The notes: generated by a model not told the origin, from the sequence alone. Counted from the stretch's first letter, positions 17,384 to 25,468 are shown. The stretch: 33,475 nucleotides of DNA from Gemmatimonadota bacterium (GCA_026702745.1 JAPPBT010000026.1:1-33475), one strand, 5' to 3'. Program-made: numbers and translations.

Positions 17384-18222
17384 AGGCAGAAAACGAGATT
17401 CGACATGTACTCGGTTTGTCTGGCGGCCGGGATAGCGCCGCACTAGCCGTATTCATGCGGCAGAATCACCCAGATCTCGATATCGAGTACTTCTTCACCG
17501 ATACCGGCAAGGAACTCCCTGAGGTGTATGAATTCCTGGTTAAGCTGGAAGGATTTCTTGGCAAGCCCATCGTACGGCTTAACCCAGATCGCGACTTCGA
17601 TTTCTGGCTTAAACAATACAACGATTTCCTGCCGTCACCTCAAACCCGCTGGTGTACCCGCCAATTAAAGTTACGTCCTTTTGAGCAATGGATAAAGCCA
17701 TCGCTAGACGCCGGCACGACAATCTGCAGTTATGTTGCCATACGATCGGATGAACAATACCGGGAGGGGTATTCATCCAAACACGAGAATTTGATCGTTA
17801 AACTACCCTTCAAAGATGCCGGTATAGATAAACCAGGTGTATTGGAGATCCTCGATGGGGTTGGGCTCGGACTTCCCGCATACTATGAGTGGAGAACACG
17901 CAGCGGGTGTACATTCTGTTTCTACCAGCAGAAGATCGAGTGGGTACGACTCATGGAACGCCATCCTGATTACTTTGAGGAAGCCAAGCAGTACGAAAAG
18001 ACTGCGATGGACCACGGTTCGCCGTTTACATGGAGTCAAGGCGAGTCGTTAGATGATCTGTCAAGACCAGAGCGTATCGCGCAGATCAAAGAAGACCACC
18101 AAAGGCGACTTGAACGAATGTGTGAAGTTCGTCAAGTGAATCCACTCCGGCCGGATGCGGAGCCAATAGACATCGATGATTTGTATGGAAAATCCAAGGT
18201 GTGTCTAGCGTGTCACAAATGA
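17380..18222 (+). CDS. sspD: PP-loop PAPS-reductase-like DNA sulfur-modification protein (SspD/DndC-like)
   Basis: A 280-residue ATP-pyrophosphatase of the PAPS-reductase/DndC group. The PP-loop SGGRDS lies at residues 14-19, followed by EYFFTDTGKELPEV, typical of DndC-like enzymes. Candidate Fe-S or sulfur-relay cysteines are Cys92 (TRWCTRQLK), Cys177/Cys180 (SGCTFCF) and Cys275/Cys278 (CLACHK). In DndC and SspD, ATP activates the DNA phosphate and sulfur from the desulfurase replaces a non-bridging oxygen. It is much shorter than DndC of Dnd systems (about 500 residues), which fits a single-strand Ssp-type enzyme. GTG start at 17380, overlapping the ATPase stop. A metabolic PAPS reductase is unlikely given the neighbours. 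Confidence 0.85.
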   Translation: MKAENEIRHVLGLSGGRDSAALAVFMRQNHPDLDIEYFFTDTGKELPEVYEFLVKLEGFLGKPIVRLNPDRDFDFWLKQYNDFLPSPQTRWCTRQLKLRPFEQWIKPSLDAGTTICSYVAIRSDEQYREGYSSKHENLIVKLPFKDAGIDKPGVLEILDGVGLGLPAYYEWRTRSGCTFCFYQQKIEWVRLMERHPDYFEEAKQYEKTAMDHGSPFTWSQGESLDDLSRPERIAQIKEDHQRRLERMCEVRQVNPLRPDAEPIDIDDLYGKSKVCLACHK

Positions 18223-19841
18223 TAAAACTATCAAATGTGGAATCCCCTGGATATAGGCCTGCGCAAGTTTTTGCAAAACTGGATGATTATGCTGCCGCGA
18301 GCCTCTTGCCACCAGGTGTTCTGGATCTAATCAAAGCTGTCGATCCTGAAAGGTTAATTGGCACGAATAGAGATGATACACTTGGTAAAGCATTCTCGGT
18401 AGAACTCGCGGTTGACGATCTCGAACGCCGTAAGGTGTTAATTGAAGTACTGCCAGAATTGAAAATAGCAGAATTGGAAGCTCGAACTGATACCGGAATT
18501 GATCGCTTACTGTCGGTGGAAACCCTAGAACCAGCGGTACGGCGTGCGATTTTGGGCTTTTTCGGAGTACCGACAACACCTGAAGCATACACAGACGAAA
18601 CTGCAGCATCTGTAACCGTACGACCCAATAGAGGACTGTTTCCGCATCAGAAACGAGCTGCAGCGTCAGTAGAAAAATACCTATACATCGAAGATGGACG
18701 TGTAATGTTACATTTACCGACCGGTGTTGGCAAAACTAGAACCGCGATGAGCGTTGTTGCATCCCACCTTAGAAACCGTTCTTCAGGTCTTGTTTTGTGG
18801 TTGGCAGTAACTCGAGAACTACTCGAACAGGCGGCGATTGAGTTTATGAGTTTGTGGAATGTCGTAGGAGATCGAGAGGTTGAATGTATACGGTTCTGGT
18901 CCAATTATGATCCACCAATTGGAGAAGTCACAGATGGTGTTGTTTTCGCGGGTTTGGCAAAGCTACATTCTTACGGGTTAAATCGTAAACAGCTTTGGGA
19001 TCTCGGTGACAGAACTACCTTTGTAGTTTTCGATGAGGCTCATCAGGCGGTGGCAAACACTTATATGGACATTGTTGAGACCGTGACGACACGCGGTTCG
19101 AAGACACCGCTGCTTGGTTTAAGTGCGACACCAGGGCGCACTTGGGGTGATCCTGAGCAAGATGCGATTGTCGCAGATCTGTTTTTTGGAAACAAAGTAA
19201 CTATTGAAGTTGAGGGTGCAAATCCCATAAAGAAACTTACAGACGATCGTTACTTGGCCAAAGTTAGTTTCTCATTATTAAATGTGGAACCTGGGCTTCG
19301 ACTATCTGATCATGACGTTGCTGATATTAAACAGGCATTGGATTTACCAGACGCGATAGCCAATCGTCTAGGTGAAGACGAGGGTCGTAACCTTCGAATA
19401 GTTCAAAGACTAATTAACTTGTCTGACAACCATTCAAGAATCTTGGTATATGCTGCTTCCGTAAGTAATGCGGTGCTTTTAACAAGTATATGTCGAGGTG
19501 TTGGTCTTAATGCAGACGTGGTTACAGGCGGAACTCATGTCGTTGAACGGGATGTAATCATACAGCGCTTCAAACGTGTAGGAGGCCCCTCTCGGATTTT
19601 AATAAACTTCGGTGTATTAACTACAGGTTTTGACGCACCATCCGCTAGTGCAGCACTTATCGCGAGACCGACGAAATCACTGGTCTTATATAGTCAGATG
19701 GTGGGTCGTATTATTCGTGGACCGAAAGCTGGTGGTACGGAAAATTGTGAGGTCGTAACTGTTGTCGATACATCATTACCTGGTTTTGGAGACGTAGCAG
19801 AAGCCTTTATGAATTGGGAGGATGTATGGAAAGCCACGTAG
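18219..19841 (+). CDS. SF2 DEAD/DEAH-box helicase of the defence module (possible SspF role)
   Basis: A 540-residue superfamily-2 helicase. Q-like motif GLFPHQKRAAASVE, Walker A LPTGVGKTRTA (about 166-176), DEAH in VVFDEAHQAV (about 270-279), motif III LSATPG (about 301-306) and the C-terminal pair LTTGFDAPSA and YSQMVGRIIRG (arginine-finger motif VI, about 491-501) are all present. The first about 130 residues match nothing I know and may bind DNA or a partner. The ATG at 18219 overlaps the previous stop (ATGA); in-frame GTG codons at 18201 and 18210 are alternatives with AAGG upstream. Its stop lies 16 bases inside the next gene. In sspBCD-sspFGH cassettes restriction genes follow sspD directly; I assign the role by position only. 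Confidence 0.88.
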   Translation: MIKLSNVESPGYRPAQVFAKLDDYAAASLLPPGVLDLIKAVDPERLIGTNRDDTLGKAFSVELAVDDLERRKVLIEVLPELKIAELEARTDTGIDRLLSVETLEPAVRRAILGFFGVPTTPEAYTDETAASVTVRPNRGLFPHQKRAAASVEKYLYIEDGRVMLHLPTGVGKTRTAMSVVASHLRNRSSGLVLWLAVTRELLEQAAIEFMSLWNVVGDREVECIRFWSNYDPPIGEVTDGVVFAGLAKLHSYGLNRKQLWDLGDRTTFVVFDEAHQAVANTYMDIVETVTTRGSKTPLLGLSATPGRTWGDPEQDAIVADLFFGNKVTIEVEGANPIKKLTDDRYLAKVSFSLLNVEPGLRLSDHDVADIKQALDLPDAIANRLGEDEGRNLRIVQRLINLSDNHSRILVYAASVSNAVLLTSICRGVGLNADVVTGGTHVVERDVIIQRFKRVGGPSRILINFGVLTTGFDAPSASAALIARPTKSLVLYSQMVGRIIRGPKAGGTENCEVVTVVDTSLPGFGDVAEAFMNWEDVWKAT

Positions 19842-21700
19842 TTGAATCTCAGTCTATTCAACAGGAGTTGGATTTTTTAATTGTCTCAGCAAACCTAACT
19901 ATCGAGGCAATGCGCGATAGTGGATATAAGAACACGGATCACGCGTTAGCTGAATTAATCGACAACTCAGTTGAGGCTAAAGCTGATTTAATTGAGATTA
20001 TAGCTGTTGAGAAGCCACCAGATCCAAATGTATCATATTCCAGAGCTCGAATCAGTGAAATTGCGGTATCCGATAATGGCGAAGGAATGGACCAAACTAC
20101 CCTTAGGCGCGCCCTGAAATTTGGTGACGGGACACGAACTGATCGTCGCAAAAGAGGGATCGGACGTTTCGGTGTAGGGCTCCCACAATCTTCCATCTCA
20201 CAGTGTCGACGAGTTGACATATGGACCTGGCAGAACGGACCAGACAATGCGATCCATTGTTACTTGGACCTGGACGATATTAAGGGAAATGGCAGGCAGG
20301 ACGTTCCAGAACCAACGTCTCAGATCGTCCCCGATCGGTGGCGTAATGTTGTTCAGAATTCCCTATCACAAACCGGTACCCTTGTAGTTTGGAGTACCCT
20401 TGATCGAGTAAGGTGGATGGGCGGGGTAAAAACCCTTACGCGAACGGCGGACCTTTGCGGACGGATTTATCGAAAGTTCCTGGCGACGAATCAGGTACAA
20501 ATCAGCTTGGTCCTTGCTTCTGGTGACCAACAGTTGGATTGCCAAAGTAGGTTCGACTGTCAGCCAAATGATCCTCTCTACTTGATGGCACCATCTTCGA
20601 CACCTAAACCGTTTCAAGATCGACCAATGTTTCAACTGTTCAACGAGAGAAAATGGACAATTCCGGTCGATGATACTCAGGGAACGGTACATGTGCGTTG
20701 TACTCTAGCTTCACCGGACGCAATAAATGAATCACTGTCCCAAGTAAAGTGGCCACAGTCATACACAAGTCCAGGTAAGTCTCCGTGGGGTAAGCATGCG
20801 GATCGAAACAAAGGAATCTCAATTGTTCGCGCTAATAGAGAACTTGAACTCAGTTTGGACTGGGTGAACAACTATGAACCAGAGGAACGTTGGTGGTCCG
20901 TAGAAGTGGAATTTGATCCTATTCTCGACGAGATATTCGGTGTTGTAAATAACAAACAACACGCACACATTTTTACGGAGGGAGCTGGTTTCGAATGGGA
21001 GGAGATGGCGGCCTCCAATGAAACATATAGTTTGTTACTAGAACGATTAGAGTTAGAATCCGATCCCCGACATCACTTATTTGAGATCTGGACTTGGATC
21101 GATGACCAAATTAGAAGGATGAGACGTGAGCGTGGGAAAATACGGAAAGGTACCGGGACTTCACGCCATCCTACGACGGAAGAAGAAATAGAGGATGTTG
21201 CTACTAAGGTAATAAATGAACAGGCAGAACAGGGGGAGACTGGCGATAGTGATCTAGCGCCAAAAACGACTGACGAAGAGAAAATACATCAGATTGCACA
21301 GTCCATTGCTAAGTTTAAAGTCGATGAGCATACCGCTACAGAAACTGCACATAAAACAGTTTCTAGCGGTCGTCGTGTACTCATAAAGGGAGTTACATTG
21401 GATCATAAGGATGCTTTCTTTACTGTGGAGTCGGTAAGTGACGTGATCGAAGTATGGCTAAATGATAGACATCCTGTACATGAACACCTGATCGATGTCT
21501 TGAGAACTGAAAACGAAGTACAGGAAGTAGGAGAATTGGCTAAACGTTTAAATATAGCTGAATTCACCCTTCGCATGTTGTTGTGTGCTTGGGCAAGATA
21601 CGAAGATAAAGCCCCTGCGGGTATGAAGGAAACAATCAGCGATGTTCGCATGGATTGGGGCAGAGAAGCTCGTAAATTTCTAGATGTTATAGAACAGTAG
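19826..21700 (+). CDS. GHKL/Hsp90-fold ATPase of the defence module (possible SspG role)
   Basis: A 624-residue protein with an N-terminal Bergerat-fold ATPase: N box HALAELIDNSVEA (39-51), G1 box VSDNGEGMD (81-89), and G2 region KRGIGRFGVGLPQ (109-121). This resembles the Hsp90, MutL, MORC and topoisomerase VI-B family, proteins that clamp around DNA or partners when ATP binds. The middle (about 130-410) has no motif I can name. From about 410 it is charged, with RRMRRERGKIRKG and an acidic linker (about 450-490). GGGAGG (19816-19821) stands 4 bases before the ATG at 19826, which makes an upstream in-frame TTG at 19814 unlikely. It abuts the PLD gene (TAG directly followed by ATG). The ATPase fold is sure; the role is inferred from its place. 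Confidence 0.85.
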   Translation: MESHVVESQSIQQELDFLIVSANLTIEAMRDSGYKNTDHALAELIDNSVEAKADLIEIIAVEKPPDPNVSYSRARISEIAVSDNGEGMDQTTLRRALKFGDGTRTDRRKRGIGRFGVGLPQSSISQCRRVDIWTWQNGPDNAIHCYLDLDDIKGNGRQDVPEPTSQIVPDRWRNVVQNSLSQTGTLVVWSTLDRVRWMGGVKTLTRTADLCGRIYRKFLATNQVQISLVLASGDQQLDCQSRFDCQPNDPLYLMAPSSTPKPFQDRPMFQLFNERKWTIPVDDTQGTVHVRCTLASPDAINESLSQVKWPQSYTSPGKSPWGKHADRNKGISIVRANRELELSLDWVNNYEPEERWWSVEVEFDPILDEIFGVVNNKQHAHIFTEGAGFEWEEMAASNETYSLLLERLELESDPRHHLFEIWTWIDDQIRRMRRERGKIRKGTGTSRHPTTEEEIEDVATKVINEQAEQGETGDSDLAPKTTDEEKIHQIAQSIAKFKVDEHTATETAHKTVSSGRRVLIKGVTLDHKDAFFTVESVSDVIEVWLNDRHPVHEHLIDVLRTENEVQEVGELAKRLNIAEFTLRMLLCAWARYEDKAPAGMKETISDVRMDWGREARKFLDVIEQ

Positions 21701-22615
21701 ATGAAACTAGGCGACGAAGTATCCTCAATACTAAATGGAGCTAAATACAACGTATTGATAGCCGCTCCGTTTATCCGCTCTGAAGCACTGATACGGTTGA
21801 TAGACGTTATTCCGACTGATATAGAAACAACCGTGGTTACTAGGTGGCGGCCATCGGATCTGCTCAGTGGCGTTTCAGATTTAGCTGTTTACGATCTCAC
21901 TGTGTCGCATGGGATTCCATTGTTCGTTCGGCAGGATCTTCATGCGAAGTATTTTGCAGTCGACGACGAATGTTTGGTTGGCTCTGCGAATGTTACCCTA
22001 ACTGCTCTTGGCTGGAAAACCCCTGCAAATCTAGAATTACTAACAACGGTTTCGCGTAATTCAGACCGTATGAAAGAATTTGAAAGTTCATTGATGTCTG
22101 GAGCGGTAAAAGTAACGGCAGCACACCACGCGAGGCTAGAGCACTTACTCAAGAAGCTAAAAGAATCGTCAGTGGATTTTACCAATGCCCAGATGATCTC
22201 AGCATTGAAACCACTACCACCCAACTGGGTTCCAAAGTCAAGAAATCCTGAGGAACTTTATAGTGTCTATTGCGGAAATCTGGATGTCATCCGATCCGCG
22301 TTGAATACAATGAAAGATGAACTTTTAGTTATTGGAGCTCTCCCAGGTTTAGATGAAGACGGGTTTCGTGCAATTGTAGCAGCTACTATTGCTCAGTCCC
22401 CACTAATTGACCGGGTTATTCGTCAAATCGATAGTGAAGGTCAAGTTTCGGAAACAGAACTGCATGCGATTTTGACGGCAGTCGGAATTGAGGAAGGTAA
22501 ATACAATCCTCGTGACGTACTCCAAGTACTTGAGAGATGGTTTTCGTACTTTCTTTCAGATCACTACGAAACAGCTAGCGATTCCATCAAGCTAATAAAA
22601 GCCCAAAAGATATAG
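21701..22615 (+). CDS. Phospholipase-D-like nuclease, single HKD motif (possible SspH role)
   Basis: A 304-residue protein with one phospholipase-D active-site motif: DLHAKYFAVDDECLVGSANVTLTAL, with His81, Lys83 and GSAN at 94-97. Single-HKD proteins act as dimers and include nucleases such as Nuc, BfiI and many defence nucleases. The N-terminal strand YNVLIAAPFIRSEALIRLI is the usual opening of the PLD fold. The C-terminal half (about 125-304) is helical and unassigned. It starts immediately after the stop of the GHKL ATPase with no Shine-Dalgarno of its own, so its translation depends on the upstream gene. The likely role is cutting or nicking invading DNA, with helicase and GHKL ATPase as motor and clamp. 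Confidence 0.85.
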   Translation: MKLGDEVSSILNGAKYNVLIAAPFIRSEALIRLIDVIPTDIETTVVTRWRPSDLLSGVSDLAVYDLTVSHGIPLFVRQDLHAKYFAVDDECLVGSANVTLTALGWKTPANLELLTTVSRNSDRMKEFESSLMSGAVKVTAAHHARLEHLLKKLKESSVDFTNAQMISALKPLPPNWVPKSRNPEELYSVYCGNLDVIRSALNTMKDELLVIGALPGLDEDGFRAIVAATIAQSPLIDRVIRQIDSEGQVSETELHAILTAVGIEEGKYNPRDVLQVLERWFSYFLSDHYETASDSIKLIKAQKI

Positions 22616-22795
22616 ATACTGAGAAGGCTTAGACAATGAGCCGACCTTTGTGCAATGAACTGCCAGAATGTATGATCTTGCACGGCTCAATTCACTCATT
22701 TCTAAACTTCTATTTCTAATACCACAGCGGGATCATAAGCAGTTTCAGTTAAATCCCCATTTACTTAGAGCGTTATTCTGGATTGAGTAAACTGA
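22616..22795. other. 180-base gap separating the two blocks of the defence island
   Basis: No gene is visible. An imperfect inverted repeat, GAGCCG...TGCAA (from 22639) against TTGCACGGCTC (to about 22688), could fold into a stem with a 7-base bulge, but no clear T tract follows it. The gap interrupts an otherwise unbroken series of overlapping or abutting genes, and the genes after it have lower G+C. It may hold a terminator and a separate promoter for the GIY-YIG/DGQHR pair. Confidence 0.4.
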
Positions 22796-23275
22796 ATGAG
22801 AGACACAGACCTTATTGAGGAACAGAATCAACTTAAAGCTCATCATCGTTGTTTCTATCTTTGGCCCCGCCAGTGGAAGGCATGTGAATTGCAAGAACCC
22901 TTTTCTTGGGTCACGCATCCATTTAAGAACGACCAAATAGAAAACATACCTAGCAGTCCTGGTATCTATAGTTTCGTAATTCGACCGGGACTCGTTTCAC
23001 ATCCTGCATGTTCATATCTGATGTACATAGGTAAAACTGAACGAACTCTTCGCGAGAGGTTTAGCGAGTACTTTGTCGAACAGAACAATGATTCTAGACG
23101 TCCGAAAATCGTTCGACTACTTAGAATGTATCGGGGGTATTTGTATTTCTGTTGTTCCGTTATAAGGGAAGCGGAACAAATCAACAAAATAGAGGAGGAA
23201 CTAATTAATGCGTATTTACCACCTTGCAATGATCAATTTCCTGCTAGAATACGTCGCGTGATTGGGGCATTCTGA
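22796..23275 (+). CDS. Small GIY-YIG nuclease
   Basis: A 159-residue protein whose second half is a GIY-YIG endonuclease domain: GIYSF at 56-60, MYIGKTERTLRERFSEYF with YIG at 77-79 and catalytic-type Arg86, then KIEEELINAYLPPCND with the metal-binding Glu (133-135) and terminal Asn145. The first 50 residues contain a WPRQWK...W stretch of unknown role. GIY-YIG proteins cut DNA with one metal ion. No strong ribosome binding site is seen. The stop TGA shares its A with the ATG of the DGQHR gene, so the two are made together. That pairing, after a phosphorothioation locus, suggests a defence nuclease rather than a homing or repair enzyme. Confidence 0.85.
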   Translation: MRDTDLIEEQNQLKAHHRCFYLWPRQWKACELQEPFSWVTHPFKNDQIENIPSSPGIYSFVIRPGLVSHPACSYLMYIGKTERTLRERFSEYFVEQNNDSRRPKIVRLLRMYRGYLYFCCSVIREAEQINKIEEELINAYLPPCNDQFPARIRRVIGAF

Positions 23276-24537
23276 TGAAAAAGAATAGAGAGCTTATTAT
23301 ACCAGCCCTTAAAGCTCATATGGGAGACTGGGTATACTACGTGACTATTTTGAGATTTGAACAAGTAGTTGGTATGATAGACATTGCAGAAGAAATACAT
23401 ACAAGCAATGTATTAAAAGACATGATACAACGTCAGATTACAAATAGAGCGAAACAAATTTCTGATTACATATTGAACCAACCTCAACGTTTTTTTAACT
23501 CAATAGTCGTAGGTGTATATGGTGGATCCCCAGACTGGTATGAACTAGCTATAGGTACGAACCCTCAGTATGTTGGTGATGAGATACCCGAAGAGTACGA
23601 TGGGATTGTTGGGTTTCTAAGGTTTGATGGTACTCAGAAACTATATGCAATCGATGGACAGCACCGAGTTATGGGCATACGTCAGACTCTAAATAAGAAC
23701 GTACAGTTCAAAGAAGAGGAAGTAAGTGCTATATTTGTTGCACATCGTAATGATGCTGAAGGCATGGAGAGAACCCGACGGTTATTTACAACACTAAATC
23801 GCTATGCCAAACCTGTTAGTAAAAGTGATATAGTTGCTCTAGATGAAGATGATATAGTTGCTATAGCGACTAGAGAACTGGTCGAGAACCATCCCTTGTT
23901 TCATGAGAAAGTTTCGCTAGTAAAAACAAAAGCAATAGGAGTACGGGACAACAGAAGTTTCACAACCATAATTACGCTTTATGATGTGTTGGACATCTTG
24001 TTCCGACTTGAAGGTCGAAAGTGGAATGAATTCAAACGTCTTCGACCTTCGGATGACGTCATATCCGAGTTTTACGGTAACTGTGTGGAATTCTGGGACC
24101 GTATGGCAGAGCATTTTAACCCGTTGAGAAGTGTACTAGAGAGTCAAACGGGTGACAATACTGCCAAACTCTATCGACATAGAGAAGGGGGACACCTACT
24201 ATTCCGGCCTATTGGTTTGATTATTGTTGCACATGTGGTTAGAAAAGCAAAGGAAACTGGTCTGTCGGAAGACGAAGCGATTAAACGGATTTCCGGGGTC
24301 TCAATGGAAATATCAAATTCACCATGGGTTGGTTTACTCTGGGACAAAACAAACCAACGTATGATCGGCGGACCTACTCAGCAGAAAGTAGCAAGACAAC
24401 TACTTTTTTATATCATTGGTGGTGATTTAAAAAGCATGAAAACTAGCTATGAGAATGTACTTCAAGAATATGCAGGGCTATTAAATAGAGACGTATCAGA
24501 GCTTGTTTCTGTCTTCAACCAAGGTACTGAGTGGTGA
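23275..24537 (+). CDS. DGQHR-domain protein of the DndB family
   Basis: A 420-residue protein with the signature YAIDGQHRVMGI (DGQHR at 127-131) and the second conserved block RRLFTTLNRYAKPVSKSD (about 168-185) found in DndB and DGQHR-domain proteins (ParB/sulfiredoxin-like fold). DndB represses dnd operons, and DGQxR-type domains in restriction proteins such as SspE sense modified DNA and hydrolyse nucleotides. Here it overlaps the GIY-YIG gene by one base, so it could be the sensing subunit of a two-protein nuclease, the regulator of the island, or both. It is among the most AT-rich genes in the window. No DNA-binding helix-turn-helix is evident. Family is confident, role inferred. Confidence 0.85.
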   Translation: MKKNRELIIPALKAHMGDWVYYVTILRFEQVVGMIDIAEEIHTSNVLKDMIQRQITNRAKQISDYILNQPQRFFNSIVVGVYGGSPDWYELAIGTNPQYVGDEIPEEYDGIVGFLRFDGTQKLYAIDGQHRVMGIRQTLNKNVQFKEEEVSAIFVAHRNDAEGMERTRRLFTTLNRYAKPVSKSDIVALDEDDIVAIATRELVENHPLFHEKVSLVKTKAIGVRDNRSFTTIITLYDVLDILFRLEGRKWNEFKRLRPSDDVISEFYGNCVEFWDRMAEHFNPLRSVLESQTGDNTAKLYRHREGGHLLFRPIGLIIVAHVVRKAKETGLSEDEAIKRISGVSMEISNSPWVGLLWDKTNQRMIGGPTQQKVARQLLFYIIGGDLKSMKTSYENVLQEYAGLLNRDVSELVSVFNQGTEW

Positions 24538-24556
24538 TGTAGAAGATACATCGTTT
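24536..24556 (+). terminator. Weak terminator-like hairpin at the end of the island operon
   Basis: GATGTA (24536-24541) and TACATC (24547-24552) form a 6-bp stem with a GAAGA loop, followed by GTTT. The left arm overlaps the stop codon of the DGQHR gene. The stem is short, so efficient termination is uncertain, but the location between two convergent genes fits. Confidence 0.3.
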
Positions 24557-24591
24557 AAGTCCTTGGCTGTTGTTAATGGGGTTTAGGTACC

Positions 24592-25443
24592 TCAACCCTC
24601 ACCCGTCCCAATCGGCCGGTCCTCGTCGGTAATCCATTCGCTCCAGGAACCGGGGTAAAGTACGGCATCGCCCAGGCCCGCGTGGGCGATAGCGAGCAGG
24701 TTGTGGCAGGCCGATACGCCCGATCCGCAGTAGTTTATAGCGCGGTCGGCCGGCACCCCGCCGAATAACTCTTCAAATCTCTGCTTTAGTTCCTCCGGCG
24801 AGCGAAAGCGTCCGTCTTCCCCCAGGTTCGCATCGAAAGTCGCGCATGTGGCGCCCGGGATATGGCCGGCTACGGGATCGATGGGCTCTTGTTCGCCGCG
24901 GAATCGTTCCGGCGTGCGGGCGTCCAGGACGGCCCAGTCCGCGTCCTTCCGGTGTCGGTCGACGCCGTCCACGTCGGTGACCAGGTGTGCTCGGACGTTG
25001 GGCACGAAGGTGCGCGGCGCCACTTCCCCTACTTCCTGCGTAACCGGCAGTCCCGCCCCGGTCCAGGCCGGCCAGCCGCCGTCCACTACGGCGACGGCGT
25101 CGTGGCCCAGCCAGCGGAGCATCCACCACACCCGCCCGGCCACCGAACCGCCCGCACCGTCGTAAACCGCGACCTGCACGCTTCCGTCGATCCCTAACCG
25201 CGAGAAGACCTCGGCGGCCCGGTCTACCGATGGCAGCGGATGCCGACCGGTCACTCCACGCACGATAGGACCGGACAGATCGTCGTCCAGGTGGGCGTAC
25301 AGGGCGCCGGGCACGTGGCCTTCACCGTACTCACGAGCGCCCTGCCCCGCGTCGGCCAGGGAAAACCGGGCGTCGATCACGCGCCAGTCCGGGTCCTGGT
25401 GATGGCGGTTCAGCGTGTGTGCGTCGATCAGCGTGGTATGCAT
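24592..25443 (-). CDS. sseA: 3-mercaptopyruvate/thiosulfate sulfurtransferase (tandem rhodanese)
   Basis: A 283-residue protein with two rhodanese domains: an inactive N-terminal one (about 5-125, with VIDARFSLAD and EGHVPGALYAHLDDDLSG) and an active C-terminal one (about 160-280) with the loop CGSGVSACHN, catalytic Cys239. The CGSGV(T/S)A loop is typical of 3-mercaptopyruvate sulfurtransferases, while classical thiosulfate enzymes have CRKGVT. It would move sulfur from mercaptopyruvate to thiols or cyanide in the cytoplasm. GGAGG lies 7 bases before the ATG. It follows the WYL-containing gene by 25 bases on the same strand. Composition is host-like, so it belongs to the flank rather than the island, although its sulfur chemistry is suggestive next to a DNA sulfuration locus. 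Confidence 0.92.
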   Translation of the reverse strand: MHTTLIDAHTLNRHHQDPDWRVIDARFSLADAGQGAREYGEGHVPGALYAHLDDDLSGPIVRGVTGRHPLPSVDRAAEVFSRLGIDGSVQVAVYDGAGGSVAGRVWWMLRWLGHDAVAVVDGGWPAWTGAGLPVTQEVGEVAPRTFVPNVRAHLVTDVDGVDRHRKDADWAVLDARTPERFRGEQEPIDPVAGHIPGATCATFDANLGEDGRFRSPEELKQRFEELFGGVPADRAINYCGSGVSACHNLLAIAHAGLGDAVLYPGSWSEWITDEDRPIGTGEG

Positions 25444-25468
25444 GGTTGATCCTCCGGCCGGCGGCCGT

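Larger units (their letters stand above)
9379..24590. mobile_element. Putative genomic island carrying a phosphorothioation-type defence locus
   Basis: Between the GT2 glycosyltransferase and the mercaptopyruvate sulfurtransferase the base composition and codon use change. Hand-counted 60-base lines give 38 G+C at 8701 (outside), against 35 at 14041, 22 at 19381 and 19 at 23341 (inside). Gene content changes from housekeeping to defence. The edges are drawn at the composition step and at gene ends. I found no integrase, transposase, flanking tRNA or clear direct repeats, so transfer is inferred from composition and content only. Confidence 0.6.

Noticed and set aside
13037-24537. BREX type 4 (large ATPase plus PAPS-reductase-like protein)
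   Set aside because: No PglZ phosphatase, BrxL protease or other BREX marker is present, while DUF4007, a divergent desulfurase and a DGQHR protein point to DNA phosphorothioation.
18219-24537. DISARM or Dpd (7-deazaguanine) system suggested by helicase, PLD and DGQHR genes
   Set aside because: No DNA methyltransferase (DISARM) and no TGT-like DpdA or queuosine-type genes (Dpd) are present in the window.
9379-24590. Attachment-site direct repeats or a tRNA at the island edges
   Set aside because: I compared the sequence after 9370 with that around 24540-24590. Only a short, inverted and imperfect similarity (TTAAGT/CCTT words) was found, and no tRNA could be folded by eye.
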